Notes: generated by a model from the sequence alone, not told the origin. Positions 1 through 8,914 are shown, numbered from the stretch's first letter. The stretch is DNA of 42,029 nt from Sphingobium phenoxybenzoativorans (GCF_001757355.1 NZ_MINO01000034.1:1-42029); one strand, 5' to 3'. Translations and numbers: made by a program.

Positions 1-59
1 CGTGAAATGTTGGTCGTTTCGTAAGGGATTACCGGGCAATAGCCGATGGCGTATGGCGT

Positions 60-312
60 CATCTTTTTGGTCTAATTCCCGATGCAATGAGAGCGACGAG
101 TTGTTGCTCCTCCAGCTTTCCGTTAAAAAGCAACGGGAGATCGCCATTAGATTTCGAGCACATCGGAGTGCTTGCAGGCGACCCGCAATCTGTCGAAACC
201 ATCGGGCTCCGCAATGTCGAATGGCTGCTCGCGACGCAGATGGGCAAAGGCCTCATCGATGGGTGCGATCTCACTAGGCTTTGGGATCGACGATCATATT
301 GGCGATCGCCAT
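60..312 (-). pseudogene. Cytochrome P450, broken N-terminal fragment
   Basis: Read on the minus strand from an ATG at 312 (GGAGAG upstream), the sequence begins MAIANMIVDPKA and meets TAG at 274-276. Shifting one base restores a run that contains APIDEAFAHLRREQPFDIAE and then KHSDVLEI. This matches the start of bacterial cytochrome P450s, where a short leader precedes an 'LRRE.P' helix and a 'KH.DV.EIS' strand. A second shift near 150 restores NGDLPLLFNG, like the following 'N..LF.NG' segment. After about residue 85 the similarity ends and no haem-ligand Cys region is present. One missing base in a TAT/TAC codon would explain the first break. The gene is dead or truncated. It is divergent from the TetR gene, which may once have controlled it. 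The family call rests on motif memory only. Confidence 0.5.
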
Positions 313-352
313 GGGCACTCTCCTTATGATAGTTGTTGGACATTTAGCAACC

Positions 353-364
353 TATCAGCTGATA
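353..364. promoter_or_regulatory. Perfect 12-bp palindrome, possible TetR operator
   Basis: TATCAGCTGATA is its own reverse complement. It lies in the divergent gap between the broken P450 start (312) and the TetR gene (483), where autoregulatory TetR operators usually sit. No binding data are implied. A 12-bp palindrome can also occur by chance. Confidence 0.3.
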
Positions 365-482
365 CAGGCCTCGACAGCCCGACATCAAGGGCGCCGTACA
401 ATTCCCATCGCATGAGAGGTCCAGCGCGCTTGCGCTGGATCAAAGAGCAATTCATCATGAAACGATTGATGAGGGAGTAAAT

Positions 483-1130
483 ATGGCTGGCGCCACGGTA
501 CCAAAGCAAGGAGCGCAAGCTTCAACCGGCTCGGATACCCGGGTTTCGCTTTTGAATTCGGTTGCCGCACTCATGACAGAGCGCGGCACGATCGACGCGA
601 CTCTCAATGAGATTGCCGAGAGAAGCGGTGTAAATTCGGCGCTAATAAAATATTATTTTGGAAATAAAGACGGCCTTTTTCTGGAGTTGTTGCGCTATTC
701 TATTGGCAAGGCGATCCAGGATCTGGAAGCACTGGTCCATATGAATCTCAGCCCAGTCGAGAAGATGCGTATCCATTTGAGCGGGGTCGTAAATGTCTAT
801 TTCCGGCACCCCTACATTAACCGGGTAATGCATCTGCTGCTCGCGACGAATGAGAGCGTGGGAAAGATCCTCTCTGAGGAACTCGTGCAACCCCTTGTGG
901 CGGCCCAAGGCACCATTCTTGAAGAGGGACGATCGGCCGGTCTATTTCGAGAAATTGATCCGATGCTCTTTTATTTTCATGTGATCGGGGCATGCGACCA
1001 CCTATTTTTCGGTCGCTATGCGCTGAAATATGCTTTCGAAATTGATGAGATCAATGATGAAATTCGCCAGAGATTCATAACTCAACTTTGCGAGATCGTG
1101 ATGGTAGGCATTTCCACTCTCCACCAATAA
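483..1130 (+). CDS. TetR/AcrR-family transcriptional regulator
   Basis: The protein has 215 residues. An N-terminal helix-turn-helix covers about residues 25-70: SVAALMTERG, then TLNEIAERSGVNSALIKYYF, where the 'YYF..K..L' signature of TetR recognition helices is clear. The C-terminal ligand domain is all helical. The start codon follows GAGGGAGTAAAT at good spacing. TetR proteins are usually repressors released by a small hydrophobic ligand. The neighbours are a decayed P450 on one side and an aldehyde dehydrogenase operon on the other, so an aromatic or terpenoid inducer is plausible but not shown. The palindrome at 353-364 is a candidate operator. The next 487 bases contain no gene. Confidence 0.88.
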   Translation: MAGATVPKQGAQASTGSDTRVSLLNSVAALMTERGTIDATLNEIAERSGVNSALIKYYFGNKDGLFLELLRYSIGKAIQDLEALVHMNLSPVEKMRIHLSGVVNVYFRHPYINRVMHLLLATNESVGKILSEELVQPLVAAQGTILEEGRSAGLFREIDPMLFYFHVIGACDHLFFGRYALKYAFEIDEINDEIRQRFITQLCEIVMVGISTLHQ

Positions 1131-1617
1131 CCTCTAAATCTCTTTTGCGTGATATTATATCATCGAAATATTTGGAAGCGTCACACAGGACATTCATATA
1201 TATGCTCACCTTCTCCTTAAATTTTGGCGTTGTTGCCCCCCAGAACGCATAACGCAAAAAAAGCCGCCCGAAGGCGGCCGAAGTATTAGGAGAGGATGCC
1301 TAAAAGGCCCGGATTTCATGGCGCCTCTCTGATTGTTATGCAAGTGCGAAATATGCAACTATAACTACGGGTGGCGCACTATACCAAAATGGCAGTCTCT
1401 TCATACCAGAATATAATGTCATACAAAGGCAAGTCCATCGGGATGTAGTAGCCACTTTCTGCCGAACGTCGCCGTTTTTTATACAAATTATGTTACGGAT
1501 CGCCCGATTGCGACTATATCGCTGCCGGCATCGCGGCGACTTCACTTTTGCAGTGGGACCCCGCCGCCGAACTCGACGTTGCCGCCAGAAGATCGGCGAT
1601 GGTCTGATGTCCTGGGA
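1131..1617. other. Intergenic, no supported gene
   Basis: This 487-base stretch is comparatively AT-rich in its first half. It holds a minus-strand rho-independent terminator at 1255-1278. Just upstream of that terminator (minus strand, about 1302-1330) is a short reading RRHEIRAF followed by TAG. It resembles the terminal beta-strand and Phe typical of outer-membrane receptors, but an upstream TAA limits it to a few codons. No other coding signal was recognised. Confidence 0.5.
1255..1278 (-). terminator. Rho-independent terminator (minus strand)
   Basis: On the minus strand GCCGCC-TTCG-GGCGGC forms a perfect 6-bp GC stem with a TTCG tetraloop, followed directly by seven T. It faces the aldehyde dehydrogenase operon but lies about 340 bases past its stop. 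It may serve that operon or be left over from a deleted gene. Confidence 0.8.
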
Positions 1618-3081
1618 TCAGAAGGGATAGGCCGGCGGGGTGCTCTTGATCGTGACCCACTGCCAGTCCGTGAACAACTCCCAATTGGCGGGCCCGCCGA
1701 TGGAGGTGCCGTTGCCCGAGGCACCAACCCCTCCGAAGGGGTTCACGACATCGTCGTTGACAGTCTGGTCGTTGATATGCAGCAAGCCCGCGTGGAGACG
1801 CTCGCCGAGTGCGAGAGCGCGACCGACATCCCGCGAAATGACCGCCGCCGACAGGCCATATTCCGTGTCATTCGCCAACGCGACCGCTTCGTCGTCGTTT
1901 TCGAACGGCACGAGGACCGCGACCGGTCCGAAGATTTCCTCGCTGAAGGCCGTCATTGTGTGGCTGACTCCCTTGAGTACGGTCGGCGCAAGGAACAGTC
2001 CTTCCGACGTGCCGCCCGCGAGAATTTCCGCCCCCTCCGCCACTGACGTCTCGAGCACCGACAACGCGTGATCGAGCTGCGGCTGGTTGATAATCGGCCC
2101 GAGCGCGACAGTTCCGCTCATCGGATCGCCGACCGGCAACGCCCGGGCTTTTTCCGCTAGCTTTGCCGCGAAATCCTCGATGATCGACTTCTGAACGAGG
2201 ATACGGCCTGCCGACATGCAGATCTGGCCCTGATGGAGATAGGCGCCCCAGGCGGCATTCCTGAGCGCCAGCTCGATGTCGGCATCGTCGAGAATGATCA
2301 GCGAATTCTTGCCGCCCAGTTCGAGCGAGACCTTCTTGAGGTGCTTGCTCGCATTCTGCCCGACCATCCGGCCGGCGTTGGTCGAGCCGGTGAACTGGAT
2401 CATGGCGATGTTGGGATTGCTGCAGAGGGCTTCTCCCGCATCGCCCCGGCCGGGAAGGACCTGGAGCACGCCGGCGGGCAGTCCCGCGAGCTCGAACAGG
2501 CGTGCAATCACGAAGCCGCCGCACACCGCCGTGCGTGGGTCGGGCTTGAGAACCACCGCGTTGCCGACAGCCAGCGCTGGCGCGACGGCGCGCATCGCAA
2601 GGTAGAGCGGAAAATTGAACGGCGCGATGATCCCGACGACGCCAAGCGGGCGGCGCTTGGCGAGGCTGGTGCGTCCCGCCTCGCTCGGCAGCACGAGTCC
2701 TTGCGCCTCATAAGGCATGCCGCCGGCCAGCTGGATCGCCTTCAGCGACAGACGAAGCTCGAACTCGGCCTTGGCGCGGACGGAGCCGCTCTCGCGCATG
2801 ATCCATTCGACGATCTCGTCCCAGTGCGCGTGACCGGTTTCGACCGCCTTCGGGAACACCCCCGCGCGCTGGTCCGGGCTGGCCGCAGCCCACGCCTTCT
2901 GGGCCTTGCGAGCAGAAGCAGCCGCGGTCGCGATATCGGAGGGGTCGGCCATTCCGATCTTGCCGATCACCTGGCCTGTCGCGGGCTCGATCACGTCGGC
3001 CACCGCCGGTCTCGCTGTCCACTCACCGTCGAAGATGGAACCGCTCAGATGGTTTTTAGTCAGAAATTTTGTCGTCGTCAT
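1618..3081 (-). CDS. NAD(P)-dependent aldehyde dehydrogenase (benzaldehyde/vanillin dehydrogenase-like)
   Basis: The protein has 487 residues and oxidises an aldehyde to the acid. Family hallmarks are visible in order: the Rossmann segment APFNFPLYLAMRAVAPALAV with KPD, the FTGST nucleotide loop, the catalytic Glu in LELGGKN, the catalytic Cys in GQICMSAGR, and EEIFGPVAV with NPFGGVGASG near the end. The length is normal for the superfamily. I chose the start at 3081 because GGAGATGCATT precedes the ATG. A longer reading to 3153 adds 24 residues with no ribosome site. The ATG overlaps the stop of the upstream hydrolase gene by four bases (ATGA), so the two are translationally coupled. The GQICMSAGR context resembles benzaldehyde and vanillin dehydrogenases, but the substrate is inferred. 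Confidence 0.9.
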   Translation of the reverse strand: MTTTKFLTKNHLSGSIFDGEWTARPAVADVIEPATGQVIGKIGMADPSDIATAAASARKAQKAWAAASPDQRAGVFPKAVETGHAHWDEIVEWIMRESGSVRAKAEFELRLSLKAIQLAGGMPYEAQGLVLPSEAGRTSLAKRRPLGVVGIIAPFNFPLYLAMRAVAPALAVGNAVVLKPDPRTAVCGGFVIARLFELAGLPAGVLQVLPGRGDAGEALCSNPNIAMIQFTGSTNAGRMVGQNASKHLKKVSLELGGKNSLIILDDADIELALRNAAWGAYLHQGQICMSAGRILVQKSIIEDFAAKLAEKARALPVGDPMSGTVALGPIINQPQLDHALSVLETSVAEGAEILAGGTSEGLFLAPTVLKGVSHTMTAFSEEIFGPVAVLVPFENDDEAVALANDTEYGLSAAVISRDVGRALALGERLHAGLLHINDQTVNDDVVNPFGGVGASGNGTSIGGPANWELFTDWQWVTIKSTPPAYPF

Positions 3082-3926
3082 AATGCATCTCCGATTGTCG
3101 AGGAGGCAGACGGAAGGCGCTCGCTGACGGATTCCGGTGCCGTGGTGTTGCATGAATTGAGAAAGCGGATGAGCGTGGTCGCGAGCGCTTCCGGCGCTTC
3201 AAGCGGCGCGAGGTGCGCGGCGTGAAGATGGACGGTTTGCGCCCGGGGGATTGCCTCGGCGATATGTTGGCCATGTCCCTCGAACGGCGTCGACGTGTCG
3301 AGATCGCCGGCGACCACCAAAGTCGGAGCCTCGATTTCCCTGAGCCGCCAATAGATGTCCATGTCGCGGATCGCGGCCGCGCAGCCGGCATAGCCATCAT
3401 TCGACATGCGGCGCAGCCCTTCGGCAATATGATCGCTGGCGTCAGGGTCGGCCTTCCGAAATTCCGGAGACAGGAAACGCCCCAGCGCCAGATCGAGGAT
3501 CGCCTCGGTGCCTCCGTAGCGAACCGCCTGCACGCGGGCCGTCCAGGCGCCCGGGTCCATCGTTGCGGAGGTGCAGATCGGGATGAGGGCTTCGACCCTG
3601 TCCGGGTAATCGAGCGCCAGTCCCATAGCCATCATGCCGCCCAGCGAGACACCAGCGACCGCCGTCCGCGCTACACCCGCATCATCGAGCACCGCGATGA
3701 CATCATCGACCAGCATGTCGATGCTATAGTCGCCTCGGGGCGCCTCAGAGCGGCCATGGCCACGTGTATCCATCCGCAACACATGGAAGTCGGCCAGATA
3801 GGGCATGACGCGATCCCAGAGGTGCAGATCGGTTCCGATCGAATTGAGGAGGAGAAGCGGCTGACCTTCAGTATCGCCGGCTTCCTCCCAATGGAGCCTT
3901 ATGCCGGGTCTCACGCATGTCACCAT
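3078..3926 (-). CDS. Alpha/beta-hydrolase, 3-oxoadipate enol-lactonase-like
   Basis: The protein has 282 residues. The opening strand and oxyanion region read LLLLNSIGTDLHLWDRVMPY. The acid turn MDTRGHGRSEAP is followed by the nucleophile elbow GVSLGG. The late Asp is in VVAGDLDTSTP and the catalytic His in HAAHLAPLEAPEA. 'NS(I/L)GTDLHLWD' and 'DTRGHG.S..P.G.Y' are typical of 3-oxoadipate enol-lactonases (PcaD/CatD), which open the lactone late in the beta-ketoadipate pathway. The start at 3926 has GGAAGG upstream; an ATG at 3980 is possible but lacks one. The extension after the last catalytic His is slightly long. It is the first gene of a coupled pair with the aldehyde dehydrogenase. No other beta-ketoadipate genes are in the window, so the exact ester or lactone substrate is open. 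Confidence 0.8.
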   Translation of the reverse strand: MVTCVRPGIRLHWEEAGDTEGQPLLLLNSIGTDLHLWDRVMPYLADFHVLRMDTRGHGRSEAPRGDYSIDMLVDDVIAVLDDAGVARTAVAGVSLGGMMAMGLALDYPDRVEALIPICTSATMDPGAWTARVQAVRYGGTEAILDLALGRFLSPEFRKADPDASDHIAEGLRRMSNDGYAGCAAAIRDMDIYWRLREIEAPTLVVAGDLDTSTPFEGHGQHIAEAIPRAQTVHLHAAHLAPLEAPEALATTLIRFLNSCNTTAPESVSERLPSASSTIGDAL

Positions 3927-4601
3927 GAATTCAGACCTTCCGCGCGATCTGGAAGCTGGGAATGATTGCGAGTTGATCAAGGCAGTGCTCGCCAGCCGTC
4001 GTCAGCCATGATGCGAGCGCGATCGGGAAAGATGGTACACGGTGGCGCAACGGCGCACAGGGGCGTGCGATAGGATCTTTCAGCGAAGAGCGCTTTTTGC
4101 CCTGTAAGAGCCACTTGGCGGTATGTTTCGGTCCAGTGGGAAGCGCCTCGGTGGATACGATTGTTCTCATAGATATTCCAGGCTTCAGAAGCGTGCAGCT
4201 CGCGGGCATTGGGGCCGCCACGCGAGCTGCAACGGAAGGTGAGCGAGCGATGCCGGGTTCATGGCATCGCTCCTGAGCCATTCCCAGGGGGAGGGGGATA
4301 GGAACGACTCCTTGTACCAACCTCACTTACTGGTGCCGACTGTCGCCAGCACACGGGCGCAATGCCGAATGCAGACCGTAAACGAAAAGACCTTTTCGGT
4401 AATCGGCCAAACCATTTTGATATCAACCATCCCGACAAGCGATGGGTTGGAAGCGAACTCGCCGTCCCATCATGCATCGACAAACCGGACCGGTTCCCGG
4501 TCGGGCCGGTCACGACTTCGGCTGGACCATTGTCACGCACTCCGGACGCCGCTTCGATCAAGGTTTGTGCATGTTTTCCGGCCATTCACCTCGAGCGCTG
4601 A
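3927..4601. other. 675 bases without an intact gene; possible coding remnant
   Basis: No ORF here is recognisable. On the minus strand about 4000-4250 one frame reads ELHASEAWNIYENNRIHRG and continues SHWTETYRQVALTGQ. It looks like protein sequence, but it has no start with a ribosome site and ends at a stop near 3975-4000. I cannot assign a family. It may be a fragment of a gene lost between the hydrolase and the outer-membrane channel. Confidence 0.35.
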
Positions 4602-5486
4602 CTAAAAGATTTTAGCGATGCGGATCTGGGCCCGTATCGCCTCGCGGAACCCGCCCTCGACATGAACCATGTGGCCCGCGCTACCCTCGACTTGCAAGCC
4701 CGGCGCGACGAACGTCTGCACGGCAAAGCGGACCTGCTGATTTTCGGTCTTCGTGCCGTTGTAGAGTCCATCGACATATTGGCGGCCGCCCCAATAGCCG
4801 GCATAGCCGATCGACGCCGAAGTCTTTGGCGACAGAGTGTAGCGCCCCCAGATCTGCACGGCGTCCGTGCGATGCTGCGTCAGGGTCTGCCGATCAACGC
4901 CATAGTCGTCATTATGGCCGTACCATGTCATGTCGCCATAGGCTTCGAGCGCAAACCGTCGCGCGACACCCTGCACGACGCCGACCTGCATGTCGTATGT
5001 GTAGCGATTGCCGCCGATATTGGCGGCTTTGTTGTGGCTATAGGTCCCGGTTGGCATCGAGACGATCGGCGAGAAGCCCACATAGGTGCCATGCACTGGA
5101 TCGTCATGATGCACGAGCCACAGGGTCGCGAATGGCATGATGTCGCCGATCCCGCTTGAGCTTCGTAGCCTCTGACCGGCCGCGCGGCCGCTGTAAATCG
5201 CGCCGAACGGCACGATGATCTGCGGATCCGCGATGAACGGGCCTATCTTCACGAAGTGAACGAAACGGACGAGTCCGATGCTTGACCGGAGCTCAGTGTC
5301 GCTTCCCAGCAGGCCCACCCCGGGCACCTGGATCGCATCACGATCGGTGTAGGTGCCGTAGAGCAGCAACATATTGGTGCCAGGCTTCAGCGCGACGTAG
5401 TCGCCGGGATCCACATCGACTGCCGCGGCCGGGGTGGCCAGCGCAGTGGTAAGCAAGAACAACAATGCACTATGGCGCCAGCCCAT
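4602..5486 (-). CDS. Outer-membrane channel of the phenol-degradation (SphA/MetA) type
   Basis: The protein has 294 residues. It begins with a signal peptide (MGWRHSALLFLLTTALATPA, cleaved near AAA-VDVD). Alternating beta-strands follow and the chain ends in Phe, as outer-membrane barrels do. The segment GDYVALKPGTNMLLLYGTY and the later GIGDIMPFATLWL match the family annotated as 'putative MetA-pathway of phenol degradation' (Phenol_MetA_deg). Members sit in aromatic-degradation clusters and are thought to admit hydrophobic substrates. The start at 5486 follows GGGAGGGATCG; a longer frame to 5597 lacks a signal-peptide start. It is divergent from the GMC dehydrogenase and shares the operator-rich gap 5487-5849. 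Substrate uptake is inferred from context. Confidence 0.78.
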   Translation of the reverse strand: MGWRHSALLFLLTTALATPAAAVDVDPGDYVALKPGTNMLLLYGTYTDRDAIQVPGVGLLGSDTELRSSIGLVRFVHFVKIGPFIADPQIIVPFGAIYSGRAAGQRLRSSSGIGDIMPFATLWLVHHDDPVHGTYVGFSPIVSMPTGTYSHNKAANIGGNRYTYDMQVGVVQGVARRFALEAYGDMTWYGHNDDYGVDRQTLTQHRTDAVQIWGRYTLSPKTSASIGYAGYWGGRQYVDGLYNGTKTENQQVRFAVQTFVAPGLQVEGSAGHMVHVEGGFREAIRAQIRIAKIF

Positions 5487-5563
5487 CGATCCCTCCCTGG
5501 ATATTTGGTTATTCAATGACCAAGCGAAGCGATCGAGGCAAAAACCTTTATGGTCTGGCCGAT

Positions 5564-5672
5564 ATACCCTTTCGGTATCAAAATACAATGCTTTCAATGA
5601 ACTGGCGCCGGCGACTTCCCGCCGTGAAGCCTCATGATACCCTGGCGATATAGCAGATTATCGATAAGGTAT
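5564..5672. promoter_or_regulatory. Divergent operator region with ATACC/GGTAT dyads
   Basis: The gap 5487-5849 between the outer-membrane channel and the GMC dehydrogenase holds symmetric elements. They are ATACC-N5-GGTAT at 5564-5578, ATACC at 5637-5641 with GGTAT at 5668-5672, and the 10-bp palindrome TTATCGATAA at 5658-5667. Repeated identical half-sites suggest one dimeric regulator acting on both genes. The regulator is unknown. Confidence 0.4.
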
Positions 5673-5849
5673 TTCGAATGGGGCGGCGGCGCTTTTATTG
5701 AAAAGTCCGCCTGCCGATCAGCCCGTCAACGGGTCAGACGCCATCGGCGTAGAGTTCGCGTTCGGAATGCCGGGACGCGGTCAGGCCGGCAGGCAGTCGC
5801 GCGGATTGCCCGCGGTCGCTGGGGCGACCGCGAATGAGGATGACTGAGC

Positions 5850-7511
5850 ATGACCAAGGAAAGCTACGACTTCGTGATCGTCGGTGCTGGTGCAGCCGGC
5901 TGTGTAGTGGCGAGCTATCTGGCCGAGCACACCGACGCGTCGATCGCACTCATCGAGGCGGGCGAGACCGATCGCGATCCGTTCATCCATATCCCCGCGG
6001 GATTCGCCAACATCCTCATCCATGACCGGCACGTGTGGAAGTATGAAACGGTACCGCAGCATGGGACCGTCCGCGCCTATCGCGCGGGCAGGGTGCTCGG
6101 CGGCGGATCGTCGATCAACGCGATGTGCTATGTTCGCGGCCAGGAGCGCGATTATGCCGCCTGGCAGAACGCCGTCGGCGACACCGGCCGCTGGTCCTAT
6201 GCGGACCTCCTCCCCGTCTTCATGGCGCAGGAGGACAATGACACCTTCCACGACGACTATCATGGCGTCAACGGCGGACTGTCAGTCCAATTGCCCAAGG
6301 GCATCAACAAGCTGAATCAATATTGTTTGAAGGCATTCCAGGAATATGGCCTTCCCTACAATCCCGATTACAATGGCGAGAGCCAGATCGGAGTCTCGCC
6401 GGTCCAGTCTACGGTCGGCAACCAGCGCCGCTGCAGCGCGGCCGATGCCTATCTGCGGCCGCACCTCGCTTCGGGCCGGGTAACGCTCCTCACCGACAAG
6501 ACCGTCACGCGCATCCTGATCGAGAACAAGCGTGCCGTTGGTGTTGAACTGCATGGTACGACTCCGGAACTCATCCTGGCGGGCGAGGTGATTCTATCGG
6601 CTGGAGCGATCCAAAGTCCGAAGATCCTGATGCATTCCGGCGTCGGGCCGGCCGAGCAGCTGCTACAGCATGGTCTTCCGGTCATCGTCGACTCTCCGGA
6701 AGTCGGCGAGAATCTCCAGGATCATCCGATCGTCCCCGTGCGCGCCTATGTGAAGGGCGATCTCGGCTACCAGATGGCGGCGCAAGGCCTTGGAAGCATG
6801 AAGGCCGGTCTGCGCTACCTCGTCACCAAGGACGGCCCGGCGTCGGGCAATGGCATCGAGACGGTGTCCTACTGGAATCCTTCCGACTTCACCGCCGATC
6901 CCACCATCCAGTGCTATCATGTTCCGATCATCTCGGCAGACGGCTTGAGTCCGACAGGCGATCGCTCCGGCATCACCTTCGAGCTTGTCGTCCTCCAGCC
7001 GAAAAGCCGCGGCTGGATCCGCCTGGCGGATGGCGATCCGACCTCGATGCCGCTCATCAATCCGAACTTCATCGGCGAGGAGGAGGATCTGAAGGCCGCC
7101 GTCGCATCCGTCCGCGCAATTCGTGAAGTGATGCGCCAGGAGTCGCTCGCGCCCGTGATCGAGGACGAGATTGAACCTGGCCCGCAAGCGCAGACGGACG
7201 CCGAGATCGGCGAGTGGGTCAAGCGCGTCGCCACGACGATGTGGCATCCGGTCGGCACCTGCCGGATGGGGGCGGACGAGCGCGCTGTCGTCGATGCACG
7301 TCTACGGGTACGCGGAGTTGAAGGCCTGCGGGTGATCGACGCGTCCATCATGCCGAACATCACGAGTGGCAACACCAACGCACCCACCCAGGCCCTCGCG
7401 CGTCACGCTTCTGCCATGCTGGTGGACGACGTCTTGCACCGGTCTACCGGACGGGCTCCCGGCTCGCCGCAGCCTGCGATCGTTCCTCCCGCCCAGACGC
7501 TGCCTGCCTGA
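5850..7511 (+). CDS. GMC-family FAD-dependent alcohol dehydrogenase (choline dehydrogenase-like)
   Basis: The protein has 553 residues. The N-terminal FAD-binding motif is VIVGAGAAGCVVASYLAE, with the acidic strand end IALIEAGETD. The GMC signature follows in RAGRVLGGGSSINAMCYVRG, and a second in LSAGAIQSPKILMHSGVGP. The active-site His is in MWHPVGTCRMG and the partner Asn in GNTNAP. The family oxidises primary alcohols to aldehydes with FAD and passes electrons to an acceptor. The product would suit the aldehyde dehydrogenase at 1618-3081. The ATG at 5850 follows GAGG about 11 bases upstream. It is divergent from the channel gene and probably co-regulated through the dyads in the gap. The exact alcohol is unknown. 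Confidence 0.9.
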   Translation: MTKESYDFVIVGAGAAGCVVASYLAEHTDASIALIEAGETDRDPFIHIPAGFANILIHDRHVWKYETVPQHGTVRAYRAGRVLGGGSSINAMCYVRGQERDYAAWQNAVGDTGRWSYADLLPVFMAQEDNDTFHDDYHGVNGGLSVQLPKGINKLNQYCLKAFQEYGLPYNPDYNGESQIGVSPVQSTVGNQRRCSAADAYLRPHLASGRVTLLTDKTVTRILIENKRAVGVELHGTTPELILAGEVILSAGAIQSPKILMHSGVGPAEQLLQHGLPVIVDSPEVGENLQDHPIVPVRAYVKGDLGYQMAAQGLGSMKAGLRYLVTKDGPASGNGIETVSYWNPSDFTADPTIQCYHVPIISADGLSPTGDRSGITFELVVLQPKSRGWIRLADGDPTSMPLINPNFIGEEEDLKAAVASVRAIREVMRQESLAPVIEDEIEPGPQAQTDAEIGEWVKRVATTMWHPVGTCRMGADERAVVDARLRVRGVEGLRVIDASIMPNITSGNTNAPTQALARHASAMLVDDVLHRSTGRAPGSPQPAIVPPAQTLPA

Positions 7512-8047
7512 AAGTCCAACATCGACTTGGCGCCGGCGATCCGCTTCCTCCGACCGATCGCAAACCATGGCAGTACACGAAATCAGGCCGTCCCCCTTGG
7601 TGGGCGCTGTCGACGTGACAAATGACAAAGGGAAGCGTCATCACCGTCCGCAAAAACCGCGCAGGAACGGTCGATCATCAGGAGGTGTCATTGCGTGATG
7701 AGAAAAAATCGCAGGGTTAGTGGAGGATATCGAAGGTCTATTCTCTTCAAGGGTTTCGGTGGTATCCGTTTTGATCCGGGAACAGCTCCGAGCGCCATGG
7801 AGGCGCATGAGGTGGTCGTCGATAAGTCTATGACCTCGTCGGAATTGCTTTGTTCCGCGCCGAAGAGCGAGCGCGATGAGTGACTTAAGGTCACTCATTG
7901 GCTCCTCGCCGATGGTCTCGGTGAGGCGAAGACATCTTCCCAGTACGCCCCCGATAACCCGAACAGCTTACGCGCCGCCAATCTTTTCAGACATGCACGT
8001 CTGGCCAGATAAATTCGAAGAGAAATGCTTTGCCTCTCGGGCGATGA
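7512..8047. other. Intergenic, no supported gene
   Basis: This 536-base gap separates convergent genes. Several short frames are open on both strands, but none has family motifs or a good ribosome site. The one clear structure is the inverted repeat at 7876-7898. Confidence 0.4.
7876..7898. repeat. 9-bp inverted repeat, 5-base loop
   Basis: ATGAGTGAC-TTAAG-GTCACTCAT is a perfect dyad in the convergent gap between the GMC dehydrogenase and the hydrolase. There is no T-run on either side, so it is not a standard terminator. It could be an operator or a mobile-element trace. Confidence 0.5.
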
Positions 8048-8824
8048 TCAATCGGCCTCCGTTGCCAACCATTCCCTGAGAAGGGTTGTCGTCTCTCCGG
8101 GATGCTCGAGAGCTGCCATATGGCCGCAGTCTCGAATGATATGCAATACTGACCCCACAACGCGATCGTGGATTTCTTCCGCGTGTGCGGGCGGCGTGAT
8201 CCGGTCGCCGTCTCCAACGACGATCATCGTGGGCACCGCGATGGTGCTGAGGAGACCGGTCGAGTCGGGGCGGCTCATGATTGCCTGTTGCTGCCGAAGA
8301 AAAGCGTCTCCGCCAACGCGTTGGGCCATTGCGCGCATTTCGTCCGCCACGGTCCCTTCGACATGACTTGGATGCACTAGACTGTTCAGCAAGCGGCGGG
8401 TGACGCCCAGAAACTTGCCCCGCTGAAGGGATTCGATACCGGCGTGGCGCTGGGCAATCCGCTCCGGTGTGTCGGCGCGCGCGCTTGAATTGAAAAGGGC
8501 TAGGCGACGAACCCGGTGAGGCGCTCTGCGCATGATATCGAGCGCTACATAGCCGCCCATTGAGAGACCGACGAGGGAGAAGCGGGCAGGGGCTGCTGCA
8601 AGCGTCCGTCGCGCCATGTCACCGATATTGTCGTCCAGGGTGAGGTCAGCGATCATCGGCGCGACGTCGTCAGCGAGCGCGCCGACCTGATGGCGCCAGA
8701 GCGACTGGTCGCACAACAGGCCGGGCAGAAAGACGATAGGCTCGAATGATGCCGGATGCGTCGATCGGGAAGAGGAGGGCGACGGTCGCTCGAAACTTTG
8801 CGCGTGAACTACGGTACGTGCCAT
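8048..8824 (-). CDS. Alpha/beta-hydrolase
   Basis: The protein has 258 residues. The chain shows FLPGLLCDQSLWRHQ (oxyanion strand), the nucleophile elbow GLSMGG, a late acid in VVGDGDRITPP and the catalytic His in DCGHMAALEHP. This is a complete Ser-Asp-His hydrolase. The start at 8824 follows AGGAGG-TCGTCAAT; an in-frame ATG at 8842 lies within that site and is less likely. The protein is only distantly like the hydrolase at 3078-3926 and cannot be assigned a substrate. A dead LysR fragment lies immediately divergent (8915), so this gene has probably lost its regulator. Confidence 0.85.
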   Translation of the reverse strand: MARTVVHAQSFERPSPSSSRSTHPASFEPIVFLPGLLCDQSLWRHQVGALADDVAPMIADLTLDDNIGDMARRTLAAAPARFSLVGLSMGGYVALDIMRRAPHRVRRLALFNSSARADTPERIAQRHAGIESLQRGKFLGVTRRLLNSLVHPSHVEGTVADEMRAMAQRVGGDAFLRQQQAIMSRPDSTGLLSTIAVPTMIVVGDGDRITPPAHAEEIHDRVVGSVLHIIRDCGHMAALEHPGETTTLLREWLATEAD

Positions 8825-8914
8825 ATTGACGACCTCCTGCATCTGCCGGTGGGCCTGTGGTCATCATATGTCCAATACATGATGGGTGTGATCCCAATAG
8901 CCTTAGAGCATGAT

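Noticed and set aside
5834..6025. Earlier ATG for the GMC dehydrogenase region
   Set aside because: It is in another frame; the FAD motif follows directly from the ATG at 5850.
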